DNA of 54,499 bases from Pseudomonadales bacterium (GTDB lineage: Bacteria; Pseudomonadota; Gammaproteobacteria; Pseudomonadales; Ketobacteraceae), in assembly GCA_002701845.1 (NCBI GenBank), contig NZXG01000020.1, positions 1-54,499 of the forward strand, read 5' to 3'. The notes under the pieces were generated by a model. That model saw nothing but the letters and a program-made list of their open reading frames with translations, made no database searches and had not been told where the DNA came from. This document shows positions 43,375-52,471 of this stretch, piece after piece (position 1 is the first letter of the stretch; every line of letters begins with the position of its first letter). The translations under genes were made by a program, and so were the position numbers.

Positions 43375-43836
43375 ATGACTTCACTGGAACTGAAAATCCC
43401 GCCACTGGCACTGGTGCCCCTGTTTGGGCTGCTCATGTGGCTGGCGCACCGGGTCACGCCGGATCTGGGTATTCCCCTTTCCTGGCGGGCGTACAACAGC
43501 GTCCTGATGGGGCTGATAGGATTCGCGGCGGCTCTCGCCGGGGTGGTGAGTTTCCGCCGGGCCCGAACCACGGTGGATCCCCGGGTCCCCCATCACAGCT
43601 CCGCCCTGGTGGCCAATGGCATCTATCGCTACAGCCGCAACCCCATGTATCTGGGGTTCTTATCCTGGTTGCTGGCCTGGGGCCTGTATCTGGATAACGC
43701 CGCGGCCATCCTGCTGGCACTGGCGTTTGTTCCCTATATGAACCGGTTTCAGATAATTCCCGAGGAACGGGCTCTGCAGCAGCGATTCGGCGAACCCTAC
43801 ACCCAATATTGTCAGCGGGTGCGCCGCTGGCTGTAA
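43375..43836 (+). CDS. Isoprenylcysteine carboxyl methyltransferase-like membrane protein
   Basis: 153 residues from ATG 43375, four or five membrane helices. The C-terminal half reads Gly-Ile-Tyr-Arg-Tyr-Ser-Arg-Asn-Pro-Met-Tyr-Leu-Gly-Phe, then Ile-Ile-Pro-Glu-Glu-Arg-Ala-Leu-x-x-Arg-Phe-Gly-x-x-Tyr-x-x-Tyr-x-x-Arg-Val-Arg-Arg-Trp-Leu, the ICMT/PEMT signature for SAM-dependent methyl transfer to a lipid or isoprenoid. The bacterial substrate is not known. Located upstream of the phased repeats of the siderophore operon. Confidence 0.92.
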   Translation: MTSLELKIPPLALVPLFGLLMWLAHRVTPDLGIPLSWRAYNSVLMGLIGFAAALAGVVSFRRARTTVDPRVPHHSSALVANGIYRYSRNPMYLGFLSWLLAWGLYLDNAAAILLALAFVPYMNRFQIIPEERALQQRFGEPYTQYCQRVRRWL

Positions 43837-43895
43837 CCGATTTACGCCCCGGGGATCCTCAGCGGATCTTTATCCTCTGCAGTTGCTCTCTCTCG

Positions 43896-43950
43896 CCACA
43901 CCCTAACCACACCCTAATTACACCCTGATCCCGCCTTAACCACACCCTGA
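43896..43950 (+). repeat. Five 11-bp phased repeats upstream of the fhu operon
   Basis: Unit CCACACCCTAA repeats five times with an exact 11-base period (starts 43896, 43907, 43918, 43929, 43940). Copies 1 and 2 are identical, 3 and 5 have one to three changes, 4 is degenerate. The core CCTAA, CCTGA or CTTAA falls every 11 bases, about one DNA turn. Such spacing is typical of response-regulator (OmpR/PhoB/PmrA-type) half-sites. It lies 55 bases before the Fur box. Confidence 0.9.
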
Positions 43951-44004
43951 TCTCTGTCCTGCCGCGTGTTTTTTCAACATCTATAGCGCCAACATATCGC
44001 ACAT

Positions 44005-44023
44005 GATAATTATTTGCATTATC
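44005..44023 (+). promoter_or_regulatory. Fur box of the siderophore uptake operon
   Basis: GATAATTATTTGCATTATC matches the 19-bp Fur consensus at 15 positions; both outer hexamers are perfect. It ends 38 bases before the fhuC-like ATG. It should place fhuC-fhuD-fhuB-iutA under iron repression. Confidence 0.88.
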
Positions 44024-44061
44024 ATTGTGATGATTTTTTGGGACAGGCAGGACAACACTCT

Positions 44062-44856
44062 ATGATCACGCTGAATCAGGTCACTGTGCGTCGCGGCGGC
44101 AAGCGTATCCTGAATGCGGTTTCCATGGCACTGACACCGGGCAAAATCACCGCCATCGTGGGCCCCAACGGCTCCGGCAAAAGCTCACTGCTGAAAGTGA
44201 TGGTGGGGGCCATGGCACCGGATCGCGGTGCCGTCAGCCTTGGCGACCGGCCTCTCAGCCGCTGGCCGCGCCGGGAACTGGCCCGCGCCCTGGCCTATCT
44301 GCCCCAGTCTTCCGAACGCCCCAGCGGCATGACCGTGGAAGAGGTGGCCGCCTGTGGCCGCTTCCCCCATCTGCCCCCCTGGGCCAATCTGAGCCCCCAG
44401 GATCAAGCGGCGGTGACCGAGGCCCTGCGCCAGACCGAAATGCTGGCCCTGGCCAACCGGCCGGTGGACCACCTCTCCGGCGGGGAGATGCAACGGGTAT
44501 GGCTGGCCACGGTACTGGCCCAGGGCTCCGGGCTGCTGTTGCTGGATGAACCCAATTCCTTTCTGGATCTGAGCCATCAACTGGAATTAATGGCACTGAT
44601 CAAACGCCTGAATCAGTCACTGAACAAGACCATCGCGCTGGTGATCCACGACCTCAATCAAGCCATTCAGTGGTGCGATGAAGTAATTGTAATGCAGGAG
44701 GGTGGCCTGCACAGCGCCGGCAGCATTTCCGTGCTGCAGGATCCGGAATTGCTGCAGCAGGTATTCAACCTGTCCTGCCAGTTTCTGCGGGTGCCGGGTC
44801 AGAACCGTCCGCTGCTGCAGGCCAGTCTGTATCAGGATCCGGGAGTCAGAGGCTGA
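44062..44856 (+). CDS. fhuC: Siderophore ABC transporter ATPase, FhuC-like
   Basis: Drives import of ferric siderophore across the inner membrane. 264 residues from ATG 44062, after the Fur box. Walker A Gly-Pro-Asn-Gly-Ser-Gly-Lys-Ser-Ser, signature Leu-Ser-Gly-Gly-Glu-Met-Gln-Arg, Walker B Leu-Leu-Leu-Leu-Asp-Glu-Pro, His of the H-loop in Val-Ile-His-Asp-Leu-Asn. It belongs to the FecCD-associated subfamily. The stop shares a base with the next start, so translation is coupled. Confidence 0.95.
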   Translation: MITLNQVTVRRGGKRILNAVSMALTPGKITAIVGPNGSGKSSLLKVMVGAMAPDRGAVSLGDRPLSRWPRRELARALAYLPQSSERPSGMTVEEVAACGRFPHLPPWANLSPQDQAAVTEALRQTEMLALANRPVDHLSGGEMQRVWLATVLAQGSGLLLLDEPNSFLDLSHQLELMALIKRLNQSLNKTIALVIHDLNQAIQWCDEVIVMQEGGLHSAGSISVLQDPELLQQVFNLSCQFLRVPGQNRPLLQASLYQDPGVRG

Positions 44857-45818
44857 TGCAGAACACGCCAATCCGGGTCGGTGCCCTACTCTGCCTGCTG
44901 ATATTCACTGCCAACGCTGACGCCATTGTGATCCGCCACGACGCCGGCAGCACCGGTTTCGAGCAACCGCCCCAGCGCATTGTGGCCCTGACCTGGTCCC
45001 AGGCGGAAATCCTGCTGACCCTGGGCATTACCCCGGTGGGGGTGGCCAGTGTCCCCGGCTACCACAAGTGGCATTCCAACCGGCCGCCGTTGCCGGCTTC
45101 CGTGGTGGACGTGGGGCATCGGGGCAATCCCAATCTGGAAGTGATCGCCGGGCTGCAGCCGGATCTGATTCTGGGCTACAACTTCCGCCATGCCAATCAA
45201 CTGGGGCGGCTGCAAAGCATTGCCCCCACCCTGCTCTACCGGCAGTATCCCAGCGGCCATGACAACCAGTTCCGCTATTTTCAACAAATGCTGCGCATTA
45301 CCCGGGATCTGGGGCGCCTGTTGCAACGGGAGGCCGCCGCCACTGCCGCCATCAACGGGATGCAGCAAACCATTACCGAGGCCCGGCAGGCACTGGCCGG
45401 GGCCGGCTTGGCCGGGGCACCGGTGGTGCTGGGCAAGTTCGTCGGCATGGGAATGGGGTTGCGGGTCTTCTCCGACCATTCCCTGGCAGCCGATGTGGCC
45501 GGCCAATTGGGGCTGGAAAATCAATGGCACCACTCTTTGCCCGGTCGCGATTTCAGTCATATTCAATTGCCCCAGATGCTGGCCCTGGGCAATGTACATC
45601 TGATCATTTTTGGCGATGACTCCGACGAAACCGCGCTGATGCAGCGCTCGGCCATCTGGCCGCAACTGGCGTTCGTGCGCCGGAACCAGGTCTATCGGGT
45701 GGCCAACAGCTGGGGCTTCGGCGGCCCGGTGTCAGCCTCACTGCTGGCGCAGCGCATCAGCCAGGCGCTGCTGGCGGGGCGCTATGCGGAGCAGCGTCAT
45801 CCGGAGGGCCGGCCATGA
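44856..45818 (+). CDS. fhuD: Siderophore periplasmic-binding protein, FhuD-like
   Basis: Binds ferric hydroxamate-type siderophore in the periplasm. 320 residues, signal peptide to about Ala-Asp-Ala. Characteristic FhuD runs: Gln-Arg-Ile-Val-Ala-Leu-Thr-Trp-Ser-Gln, Arg-Pro-Pro-Leu-Pro-Ala-Ser-Val-Val-Asp-Val-Gly and Asn-Pro-Asn-Leu-Glu. These parallel E. coli FhuD along the N-lobe. Its start overlaps fhuC, its stop overlaps the permease gene (ATGA). Confidence 0.93.
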   Translation: MQNTPIRVGALLCLLIFTANADAIVIRHDAGSTGFEQPPQRIVALTWSQAEILLTLGITPVGVASVPGYHKWHSNRPPLPASVVDVGHRGNPNLEVIAGLQPDLILGYNFRHANQLGRLQSIAPTLLYRQYPSGHDNQFRYFQQMLRITRDLGRLLQREAAATAAINGMQQTITEARQALAGAGLAGAPVVLGKFVGMGMGLRVFSDHSLAADVAGQLGLENQWHHSLPGRDFSHIQLPQMLALGNVHLIIFGDDSDETALMQRSAIWPQLAFVRRNQVYRVANSWGFGGPVSASLLAQRISQALLAGRYAEQRHPEGRP

Positions 45819-47749
45819 TGTCCGCCCCCGCCCTCACCCCGGCTTACCGGGGCAGCTGGCTGTTTGCCGGCCTGGCCCTGGTAACCCTGGGCCTGTGGCT
45901 GCTTGCCCGCAGTCCGGTGAGCGCCGCTACCGAGCAGCTTCTGCTGTTGCGTCTGTATGAACTGCCGCGGCTGGGACTGGCGGTGGTTTGCGGCGCGGCC
46001 ATGGGCTTTGCGGGACTGCTGATTCAACAGGTGATTCGCAACCCCTTTGCCAGCCCGTCCACCCTGGGCATCAACGCCGGCGCCATGCTGGGGGTGACCC
46101 TGGCCGTGGCCTGGGGCAGCCATCTGGGACTGTCGCCGCTGGGCGGGCTGCTCGGGGGACTGGCGGCCGGCGCGCTCACCCTGCTGCTGTCACGCCGCCT
46201 GGGGGGCAGCCCGGTGCATATGGTGCTGATTGGCATGATTATCAATCTCAGCCTCAACGGCCTGGCGGCGATTCTGCTGTTGCTGTTTGAAAACTCCCTG
46301 GACGGCCTGTACATCTGGGGCGCCGGCAACCTGCACCTGCATGACTACTCCCCGTTTTGGTGGATCAGTGGCTTGCTGCTGCTGATTATCGCCGGCAGCA
46401 GTCCGCTGGCCCGTTCGCTGGATCTGTTTGCCTTGGGCACCGCCAGAGCCGCCAGCCTGGGGGTGTCAGTAAAATTGATTCAGGCACTGGCCCTGGGGGG
46501 CGCCATCATTCTGGCTTCCGTCGTCTGCAGCCTGGTGGGCATGATCAGCTTTGTGGGCCTGATCGCGCCGCACCTGGCCCAGGGCTGTGGTGCCCGTACC
46601 AGCGTCGGTAAAGCCCTCTGGAGTATGGCCTGGGGCGCCCTGATTCTACTGGGGGCGGATGTGCTGGCCCGGCTGCTGGGGGGCGACAATATCAGCGTTC
46701 CCGCCGGCGCCCTCACCACCCTGTTGGGAGCACCCCTGCTGCTGTACTACCTGCGTCACCGCAACCGCCACGCCTTCCAAAGCCCCACTAAACACTCGCT
46801 GTCTCTGGCGGCGCCGGTGCGGGCCAGGGCAGGCGCCGTGATCCTGGTGTTGCTGGGGCTTATTGCCCTGGGCCTGGTGGTGACTCTGGAGCCAGGCGCA
46901 ACCTCCGCCAAGGTCCAGGCATTACGGCTGCCCAGGGTGATCTACGCCCTGTGCGCCGGGGTGGGCCTGGCGGCAGCCGGCATGATCCTGCAACTGTTTT
47001 TACGCAACCCGCTGGCCAGCCCCGATATTACCGGTCTCACCCACAGTGGTGTGCTCAGCGTAGTACTGGTAAGCAGCTTCGTGGCCGGCCTCAATCAGTT
47101 CGCCACCATCGGTGTCTCCGTGGCCGGCAGCGCACTGGGCCTGCTGGCCCTGCTCTGGCTCAACCGGGGCAACTTTTTTTCACCGGTGCGCCTGGCGCTC
47201 ACCGGTATCGTGCTGACCGCCATCACCAGCACCATTACCCCCCTGGTCTTCGCCTTAAGCGCCAATCAATCCACCGATGCCCTGATGTGGCTGTCCGGTA
47301 CCACCTATACCGCCACCCCGGGCACCGCCGTCGCCTACATGCTGGCCAGCGCCGCCTTGATCCTGCCCCTGGTGGCCACCTGGCGCTGGCTGAATTTGCT
47401 GGCCCTGGGGGATCAATGGGCCCTGACTCTGGGCCTGAACCTGCGTCAGTGCCGGCTGCTGTTGCTGTTGATTGCCTCGCTGCTCAGCGGGCTGGCGGTG
47501 GCCCTGGTGGGAGGCATCACCTTTATCGGCCTGATGGCGCCCCATGGGGCGCGGTTGCTGGGCCTGGGCGACCATAAACAGCTGCTGCCCATCACCTTAT
47601 TGCTGGGTGCCTGCTTGATGCTGTGGGCGGACCTGGCCGCCCGCACCTTACTGCATCCATACGAGTTACCAACCGGCCTGCTGGTGTCCCTGCTGGGCGG
47701 GTTGTATTTCATCGGCCTGATGGCCCTGGGCGTGCGGTTACAAAAATAG
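45815..47749 (+). CDS. fhuB: Fused double FecCD permease, FhuB-like
   Basis: Forms the membrane channel for ferric siderophore. 644 residues made of two FecCD permeases in tandem, each with about ten helices. The first half has Arg-Asn-Pro-Phe-Ala-Ser-Pro-Ser-Thr-Leu-Gly and the second Arg-Asn-Pro-Leu-Ala-Ser-Pro-Asp-Ile-Thr-Gly, family hallmarks. Each half ends with a Gly-Gly-Ile-Thr/Ser-Phe-Ile/Val-Gly-Leu-Met/Ile-Ala-Pro-His EAA-like loop to contact the ATPase. The fusion is the usual state in FhuB. Confidence 0.95.
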   Translation: MMSAPALTPAYRGSWLFAGLALVTLGLWLLARSPVSAATEQLLLLRLYELPRLGLAVVCGAAMGFAGLLIQQVIRNPFASPSTLGINAGAMLGVTLAVAWGSHLGLSPLGGLLGGLAAGALTLLLSRRLGGSPVHMVLIGMIINLSLNGLAAILLLLFENSLDGLYIWGAGNLHLHDYSPFWWISGLLLLIIAGSSPLARSLDLFALGTARAASLGVSVKLIQALALGGAIILASVVCSLVGMISFVGLIAPHLAQGCGARTSVGKALWSMAWGALILLGADVLARLLGGDNISVPAGALTTLLGAPLLLYYLRHRNRHAFQSPTKHSLSLAAPVRARAGAVILVLLGLIALGLVVTLEPGATSAKVQALRLPRVIYALCAGVGLAAAGMILQLFLRNPLASPDITGLTHSGVLSVVLVSSFVAGLNQFATIGVSVAGSALGLLALLWLNRGNFFSPVRLALTGIVLTAITSTITPLVFALSANQSTDALMWLSGTTYTATPGTAVAYMLASAALILPLVATWRWLNLLALGDQWALTLGLNLRQCRLLLLLIASLLSGLAVALVGGITFIGLMAPHGARLLGLGDHKQLLPITLLLGACLMLWADLAARTLLHPYELPTGLLVSLLGGLYFIGLMALGVRLQK

Positions 47750-47801
47750 CCACGCCTCGGCCAGCAACGCTGTATTGGGGATCAATAACAGGAGTAACGA
47801 C

Positions 47802-50273
47802 ATGCGAACCAAACCCTTAGCCTATGCCATAGCGGCCCTGGCGGCCACCGGCACCAACGCCGTCCGCAGCGCCACCGAGCAACCCCAGGCCCTGGAGCCG
47901 GTGGTGGTGAGCGCCTCCCGGGTTACCGAGAGCCTGGCCTCCATTCCCTATACCACCCAGATAATTCCCGGGCAGGACATTGCCGAGCAGGCCCAGCCGG
48001 GGCGTAATCTGGGGCAGATTCTGGGGCAAATGATTCCGGGCCTGGCCCCCGGAGACGATTCCGCCACCAGCTTTTATCAAACCCTGCGCGGGCGTCAGGT
48101 ACTGGTGCTGATCGACGGTGTGGCGCAACGCTCGAGCCGCAATATTTCCCGCCAGCTCACCACCATCGCTCCAGCCATGATCGAGCGGGTGGAAGTGATT
48201 TCCGGCGCCACCGCGGTGTACGGTGCCGGCGCCACCGGTGGGGTGATCAATATCATCACCAAACGGGGGGCGGATCAGGCCACCCGCTTCAACACGGAAC
48301 TGGGCCTGACCCTGAACACCGAAAACACCGACGCCGACGGCTTTACCCGGTTTGGCTCCCAGACTGTCAGCGGCCTGGTGGGGGACGTGGATTACCTGGT
48401 GAACGTCAGCTACGAACAGCGGGGGGATTTCTACGACAGCGAAGGGGAGCAGATCGCCACCGATCCCAACCAGGTGAGCCGGGACAACAGCAACACCCTG
48501 GACATTCTGGCCAATATCGGCTGGCAGCTCGACGCCACCCGCAGCTTCAGGCTCAGCCTGGAGCACTTCCGCGAGCGCCAGAACACCGACGATGCCGCGG
48601 ATTTTGGTGCGCCGAGCCCGGCCTATCTGGGGCTGCCGGAGGGTATCTTCGCCGCCGGCGGGGATTATCGGCCCCGCCCCCAACCGGGCCTGGATCTGAA
48701 TCAGCAGCCTGAATCCACCCGCGACAGTATCACTCTGGATTTCAGTGACCAGGACTTTTTCGACCATACCCTGCTGGCCCAGCTCAGCTACCGGGAAAAC
48801 GAGTACTTTTTCTACCCCTACCCCAGCCAGCCCCTGTTTCTGGACATCAGCTGGGCCGGCGTGGCGGGGGCCCTGCAGGGCGGCGCCCCCCTGCAGACCG
48901 CTGTCACCACCAATATCAACGGCGCCACCGGCACCCTGTTTCAGAGCCAGGTGAATACCGAGGTGGTGGATTTCAAACTGGCCCTGGACAAGCACTTGGC
49001 ACTGGATGATCAGCGCAGCCTCGACCTGACCTATGGCCTGGACTATATCCACGACAACAGCGAGCAGCGCTCCATCGAGTACGACTATACGCAGTGGGTG
49101 GCCAGTGGTCAGGTGGATTACCGCCCAACTGGCGATATCTACGACGCGGGGCCAGCCACCACCACCCAAACCAGCGCGCTGTTTCTGCAGGGCAAACTGG
49201 CATTGGACGAGCACTGGACTTTAAAGGCCGGAGTTCGCTATGAGCACGCCGATGTGGAAGCGGACGACACCGTCTCCGGGGTGGACGTGGCCAACGCCGA
49301 GTTCTACCAACAGGAACTGCAGGATCCCACCCTGGCCGCCATTGCCACCCAGCTGGCCATGACGCCGGAGATGTTTCTGGCCACGGTGACCAACCAGCTG
49401 GCCACCGGCTTTGGCTACCAGAGTTTTCTCACCTACAGTGACACCGCGGCCCGGCGTGAAGGGGGCGAGGAAAGTTATGCCGAGACCCTGTTCAACGCCG
49501 GCGTGGTGTACGCGTTCAACCCCAACCAGGAAGCCTTTCTTAACTATTCGGAAGGCTTTGATGTGCCGGACCTGACCCGACTGTTGCGCTCAGTGACCGT
49601 GCTCAGCGATGGCGGCAACCAGGGTCCGATCCTGCAGGGCACCAACGTGGATGCCACCAAGACCCATTCCTGGGACCTGGGCTGGCGTGGCCGTTTCGAC
49701 CGTTTTAGTGCCCAGGCTTCGCTGTTCTACAACACCTCGGATCAAAACGTGGAATTCGACCGGGAAACCGGGGTGGTGGTGATTCGCGATCAGGACGAGC
49801 GGTTTTGGGGCTTTGAGGCCCTGCTGGACGCGGAATTCGACAATGGCGTGCGGGCGGGCTTCACCTATGCCCGAACGCAGGGGGAAACCGAAGATGCGGA
49901 CGGTGACTGGTACGCTCTGGGCGCCGACCGGGTGGCCCCGGAGAAGATCACCGCCTACCTGGGGCGGGACTTCGGCGCCAGCGCCAGCGCCCGGTTGCAG
50001 GTGACCCACCTCAGTGACTACAAGGACGGCAACCAGGAAGCGCCGGCGGCATTACAGAGCCAGGTGGTACCCTTCGAAGGCTACCGCACCTTCGATTTGA
50101 TCACCCACTTTGATACCGATGCCGGCACCATCAGTGCCACGGTGCGCAATCTGACCAACACGGATTACTATTCGGTTTATAACCAGGTGCGGGGCTATCC
50201 CCAGGGTGGCGCGTCGGCCTATTTGCCGGCTCAGGGCCGAACCTTCACCCTGAGCTACAGTGTGGACTACTGA
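47802..50273 (+). CDS. iutA: TonB-dependent siderophore receptor, IutA-like
   Basis: Outer-membrane receptor expected to take up ferric aerobactin or a related citrate-hydroxamate siderophore. 823 residues from ATG 47802, CAGGAG upstream. Plug domain (about 35-160) contains Leu-Ile-Asp-Gly-Val, Glu-Val-Ile-Ser-Gly-Ala-Thr-Ala-Val-Tyr-Gly and Gly-Gly-Val-Ile-Asn-Ile-Ile-Thr-Lys-Arg-Gly; the barrel ends Tyr-Ser-Val-Asp-Tyr. The N-terminal 150 residues run close to IutA, by memory. The TonB box is likely Glu-Pro-Val-Val-Val-Ser-Ala. No biosynthesis genes are near, so piracy of others' siderophores is possible. Confidence 0.92.
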   Translation: MRTKPLAYAIAALAATGTNAVRSATEQPQALEPVVVSASRVTESLASIPYTTQIIPGQDIAEQAQPGRNLGQILGQMIPGLAPGDDSATSFYQTLRGRQVLVLIDGVAQRSSRNISRQLTTIAPAMIERVEVISGATAVYGAGATGGVINIITKRGADQATRFNTELGLTLNTENTDADGFTRFGSQTVSGLVGDVDYLVNVSYEQRGDFYDSEGEQIATDPNQVSRDNSNTLDILANIGWQLDATRSFRLSLEHFRERQNTDDAADFGAPSPAYLGLPEGIFAAGGDYRPRPQPGLDLNQQPESTRDSITLDFSDQDFFDHTLLAQLSYRENEYFFYPYPSQPLFLDISWAGVAGALQGGAPLQTAVTTNINGATGTLFQSQVNTEVVDFKLALDKHLALDDQRSLDLTYGLDYIHDNSEQRSIEYDYTQWVASGQVDYRPTGDIYDAGPATTTQTSALFLQGKLALDEHWTLKAGVRYEHADVEADDTVSGVDVANAEFYQQELQDPTLAAIATQLAMTPEMFLATVTNQLATGFGYQSFLTYSDTAARREGGEESYAETLFNAGVVYAFNPNQEAFLNYSEGFDVPDLTRLLRSVTVLSDGGNQGPILQGTNVDATKTHSWDLGWRGRFDRFSAQASLFYNTSDQNVEFDRETGVVVIRDQDERFWGFEALLDAEFDNGVRAGFTYARTQGETEDADGDWYALGADRVAPEKITAYLGRDFGASASARLQVTHLSDYKDGNQEAPAALQSQVVPFEGYRTFDLITHFDTDAGTISATVRNLTNTDYYSVYNQVRGYPQGGASAYLPAQGRTFTLSYSVDY

Positions 50274-50306
50274 CGCCATCCAGCGGGGCCCTAATCAGCC
50301 GGCGCG

Positions 50307-50783
50307 TCAATCTCCCAGTACGCTGATCAGGGCCACCAGCACACTGGCCACGGCCTGGATCAACGCGGCGATGATGATGGGGTTCCACTGGCTGCCGGAT
50401 TTCGCCCGGGCGGCAACCGTCGCTCCCTGGGGCTCAGCCTGGGGTGGCGGTGCTGGCACCGGCGCCGAACCGGACTGCTGCTGACTCTGCCCGGCGCCGG
50501 TCTGACGCTGCTCCGGAGGCGGCGAACCGGCGGTGAGCCAGCGACTGGCCAGGCCGAACAGCAAACCATAGGCGGCCGGCGCCGCCACACCGGCAATCAC
50601 CGCGGAGGGGAAGTTACCCACCCCCAGCACGATATCCGCCAGGGCACCGGTGAGGATGGAAATGGCGTACACCACAAGAACGAACGCCGCCCGCTGTGGC
50701 ACGCTAAGCCTGTGCCGAAAGATCCAAATACAAATAAGCAGTATGGGGATTGGCCCACCCCAGCCCACCAGGCCTGCAGTCAT
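50307..50783 (-). CDS. Small membrane protein with Pro/Gln-rich linker
   Basis: 158 residues from ATG 50783, with AAGGGAA upstream; a longer frame to 50876 is not favoured. Three membrane helices (about 8-24, 32-54, 56-80), then a Pro/Gln/Ala-rich linker (about 85-125) and a final hydrophobic helix (about 135-155). I do not recognise the family. It follows the siderophore receptor on the opposite strand. Confidence 0.72.
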   Translation of the reverse strand: MTAGLVGWGGPIPILLICIWIFRHRLSVPQRAAFVLVVYAISILTGALADIVLGVGNFPSAVIAGVAAPAAYGLLFGLASRWLTAGSPPPEQRQTGAGQSQQQSGSAPVPAPPPQAEPQGATVAARAKSGSQWNPIIIAALIQAVASVLVALISVLGD

Positions 50784-50872
50784 AAAGTTCCCTTTGTCAG
50801 CTTTTTTTAGTATCCAGCCTATGGTCGACAATAGCAACCGACCACTCCCGGCAATCCATACTGCAGGCCACA

Positions 50873-51265
50873 TCACCCCATAATCAGCAACCGGTACAGC
50901 ATCCGCCCGGGCGTCATTGCGAAAGCGCCCGCCACCACCAACCCCCCCAGATACAAGCCCAGCATATTGCCCGCGTGCAACCGCCTGTTGCCGCTCCTGA
51001 CCGCCAGATAGGCGGAAGGCACCAGGATAAACACCGACAGGCTGAACAGGTGAATATAGCCAAAATGTGATAGCAGCGTGGGCCCCACCCGGGCTGGCAT
51101 GAACAGCGTCAACGTGGCGGTGATTAGCATGAGCAGCATATAAACCTGACCCAGCGCCCGGTGCGCCCTATCACCTTTACGTCTGAATAATAAAAAAGTG
51201 CCGATGAAAAACGCCGGCACCACGGTGCCCAGATGGAGGACCGCGAGTGTTTCATAAGCCTGCAT
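50873..51265 (-). CDS. DUF2306 membrane protein
   Basis: 130 residues, four membrane helices. The N-terminal His-Leu-Gly-Thr-Val-Val-Pro-Ala-Phe-Phe-Ile-Gly-Thr and Arg-Ala-His-Arg-Ala-Leu-Gly-Gln-Val-Tyr motifs, followed by Gly-Tyr-Ile-His-Leu and Arg-Leu-His-Ala-Gly-Asn-Met-Leu-Gly, are characteristic of DUF2306. Several conserved His suggest haem or metal binding, but function is unknown. The upstream region 51266-51473 is the divergent promoter with the reductase gene. Confidence 0.88.
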   Translation of the reverse strand: MQAYETLAVLHLGTVVPAFFIGTFLLFRRKGDRAHRALGQVYMLLMLITATLTLFMPARVGPTLLSHFGYIHLFSLSVFILVPSAYLAVRSGNRRLHAGNMLGLYLGGLVVAGAFAMTPGRMLYRLLIMG

Positions 51266-51473
51266 CTTTTTTTGCTCCCGGCAGTCGGAGACAGGGATAT
51301 TCGGTTATCACCTCGCTGGATTATGCCCGGGATGGTGATCGGCTGCAGCAGGATCCCGCGCGGAAATGGCCAGCGTGCGCAATGTGCTGGGCAGTGTACT
51401 ACAGAGATTCCGCCGTTTAGACTGTAGCCACCGGCGACCTGTCTACGCCCAACGGATGATGAAGGAGCACAGC

Positions 51474-52424
51474 ATGGAAAAAGTAATTCTCGGTAATTCC
51501 GATATCGGCGTCGCGCCACTGGTTTTTGGCGGCAACGTCTTCGGCTGGACTCTGGATGAAAAGCAGTCTTTCAATATGCTGGATGCCTGCGTGGACCGGG
51601 GTATCAATATGCTTGACTCCGCCGACGTCTATTCCGCCTGGGTGGACGGCAATCAGGGGGGCGAGTCGGAAGCGGTAATCGGCCGCTGGCTGGCACAATC
51701 CGGCAAACGGGATCAGGTTGTCATTGCCACCAAGGTGGGCATGCCCATGCCCAATGGCGGCTCGGGCCTGTCCCGTAAGCATATACTTAAAAGCGCCGAC
51801 GACTCTTTACGCCGCCTGCAGGCCGACTGCATTGATGTTTATTACGCCCATCAGGACGATCCGGAAACGCCGTTTGAGGAGACCCTGGGCGCGTTTCAGG
51901 AACTGATCGACGCCGGCAAGGTCCGGGCCATTGCCTCATCCAACTACAGTGCGGAGCGTTTGGCAGAAATGCTGAAATTTGCCCGCGCCAATGGCTTGCC
52001 GGAATTTATTGCCCACCAGCCCCAGTACAACCTGTTCGACCGCGGCGATTATGAGGGGGCCCTGGAGGCGGTGTGCAAGGAATTCGATCTGGGGGTGCTG
52101 ACCTATTTTTCCCTGGCCAGCGGGTTCCTGACCGGGAAATATCATAGCCGGGAGGATTTACAGCAATCCGGTCGCGGCGCGGCATTTCTGGAAAAATACC
52201 TGAATCCACGGGGGCTGCGGATTCTGGAGGCATTAAAAGAGGTCTCCCAGCTGCATCAGGTGCCGGAAGCGGCAATCGCACTGGCCTGGATACTTCACCG
52301 GCCCGGTATTACCGGGCCCATTGCCAGCGCCACCAGTACCAAACAACTGGATCAGCTGATTCTGGCGGCCAGCCTGGAACTGCCGCCGGAGGATATGGAA
52401 CGGTTGAACAGCGCCGGCGACTGA
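51474..52424 (+). CDS. Aldo/keto reductase
   Basis: 316 residues from ATG 51474, GAAGGAG upstream. Catalytic tetrad: Asp and Tyr in Leu-Asp-Ser-Ala-Asp-Val-Tyr-Ser, Lys in Ala-Thr-Lys-Val-Gly, His in Tyr-Tyr-Ala-His-Gln-Asp-Asp. The NADPH-binding C-terminal segment Pro-Ile-Ala-Ser-Ala-Thr-Ser-Thr-Lys-Gln-Leu is present. Cytoplasmic; reduces an aldehyde, ketone or quinone of unknown identity. Confidence 0.95.
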   Translation: MEKVILGNSDIGVAPLVFGGNVFGWTLDEKQSFNMLDACVDRGINMLDSADVYSAWVDGNQGGESEAVIGRWLAQSGKRDQVVIATKVGMPMPNGGSGLSRKHILKSADDSLRRLQADCIDVYYAHQDDPETPFEETLGAFQELIDAGKVRAIASSNYSAERLAEMLKFARANGLPEFIAHQPQYNLFDRGDYEGALEAVCKEFDLGVLTYFSLASGFLTGKYHSREDLQQSGRGAAFLEKYLNPRGLRILEALKEVSQLHQVPEAAIALAWILHRPGITGPIASATSTKQLDQLILAASLELPPEDMERLNSAGD

Positions 52425-52471
52425 GAGTCCCGGCGCTATGGTATCCCGGCTACGCTGACGCGACGGATTGC

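Noticed and set aside
47817-49214. Minus-strand ORF of 465 codons
   Set aside because: Antisense to the IutA-like receptor and lacks recognisable motifs.
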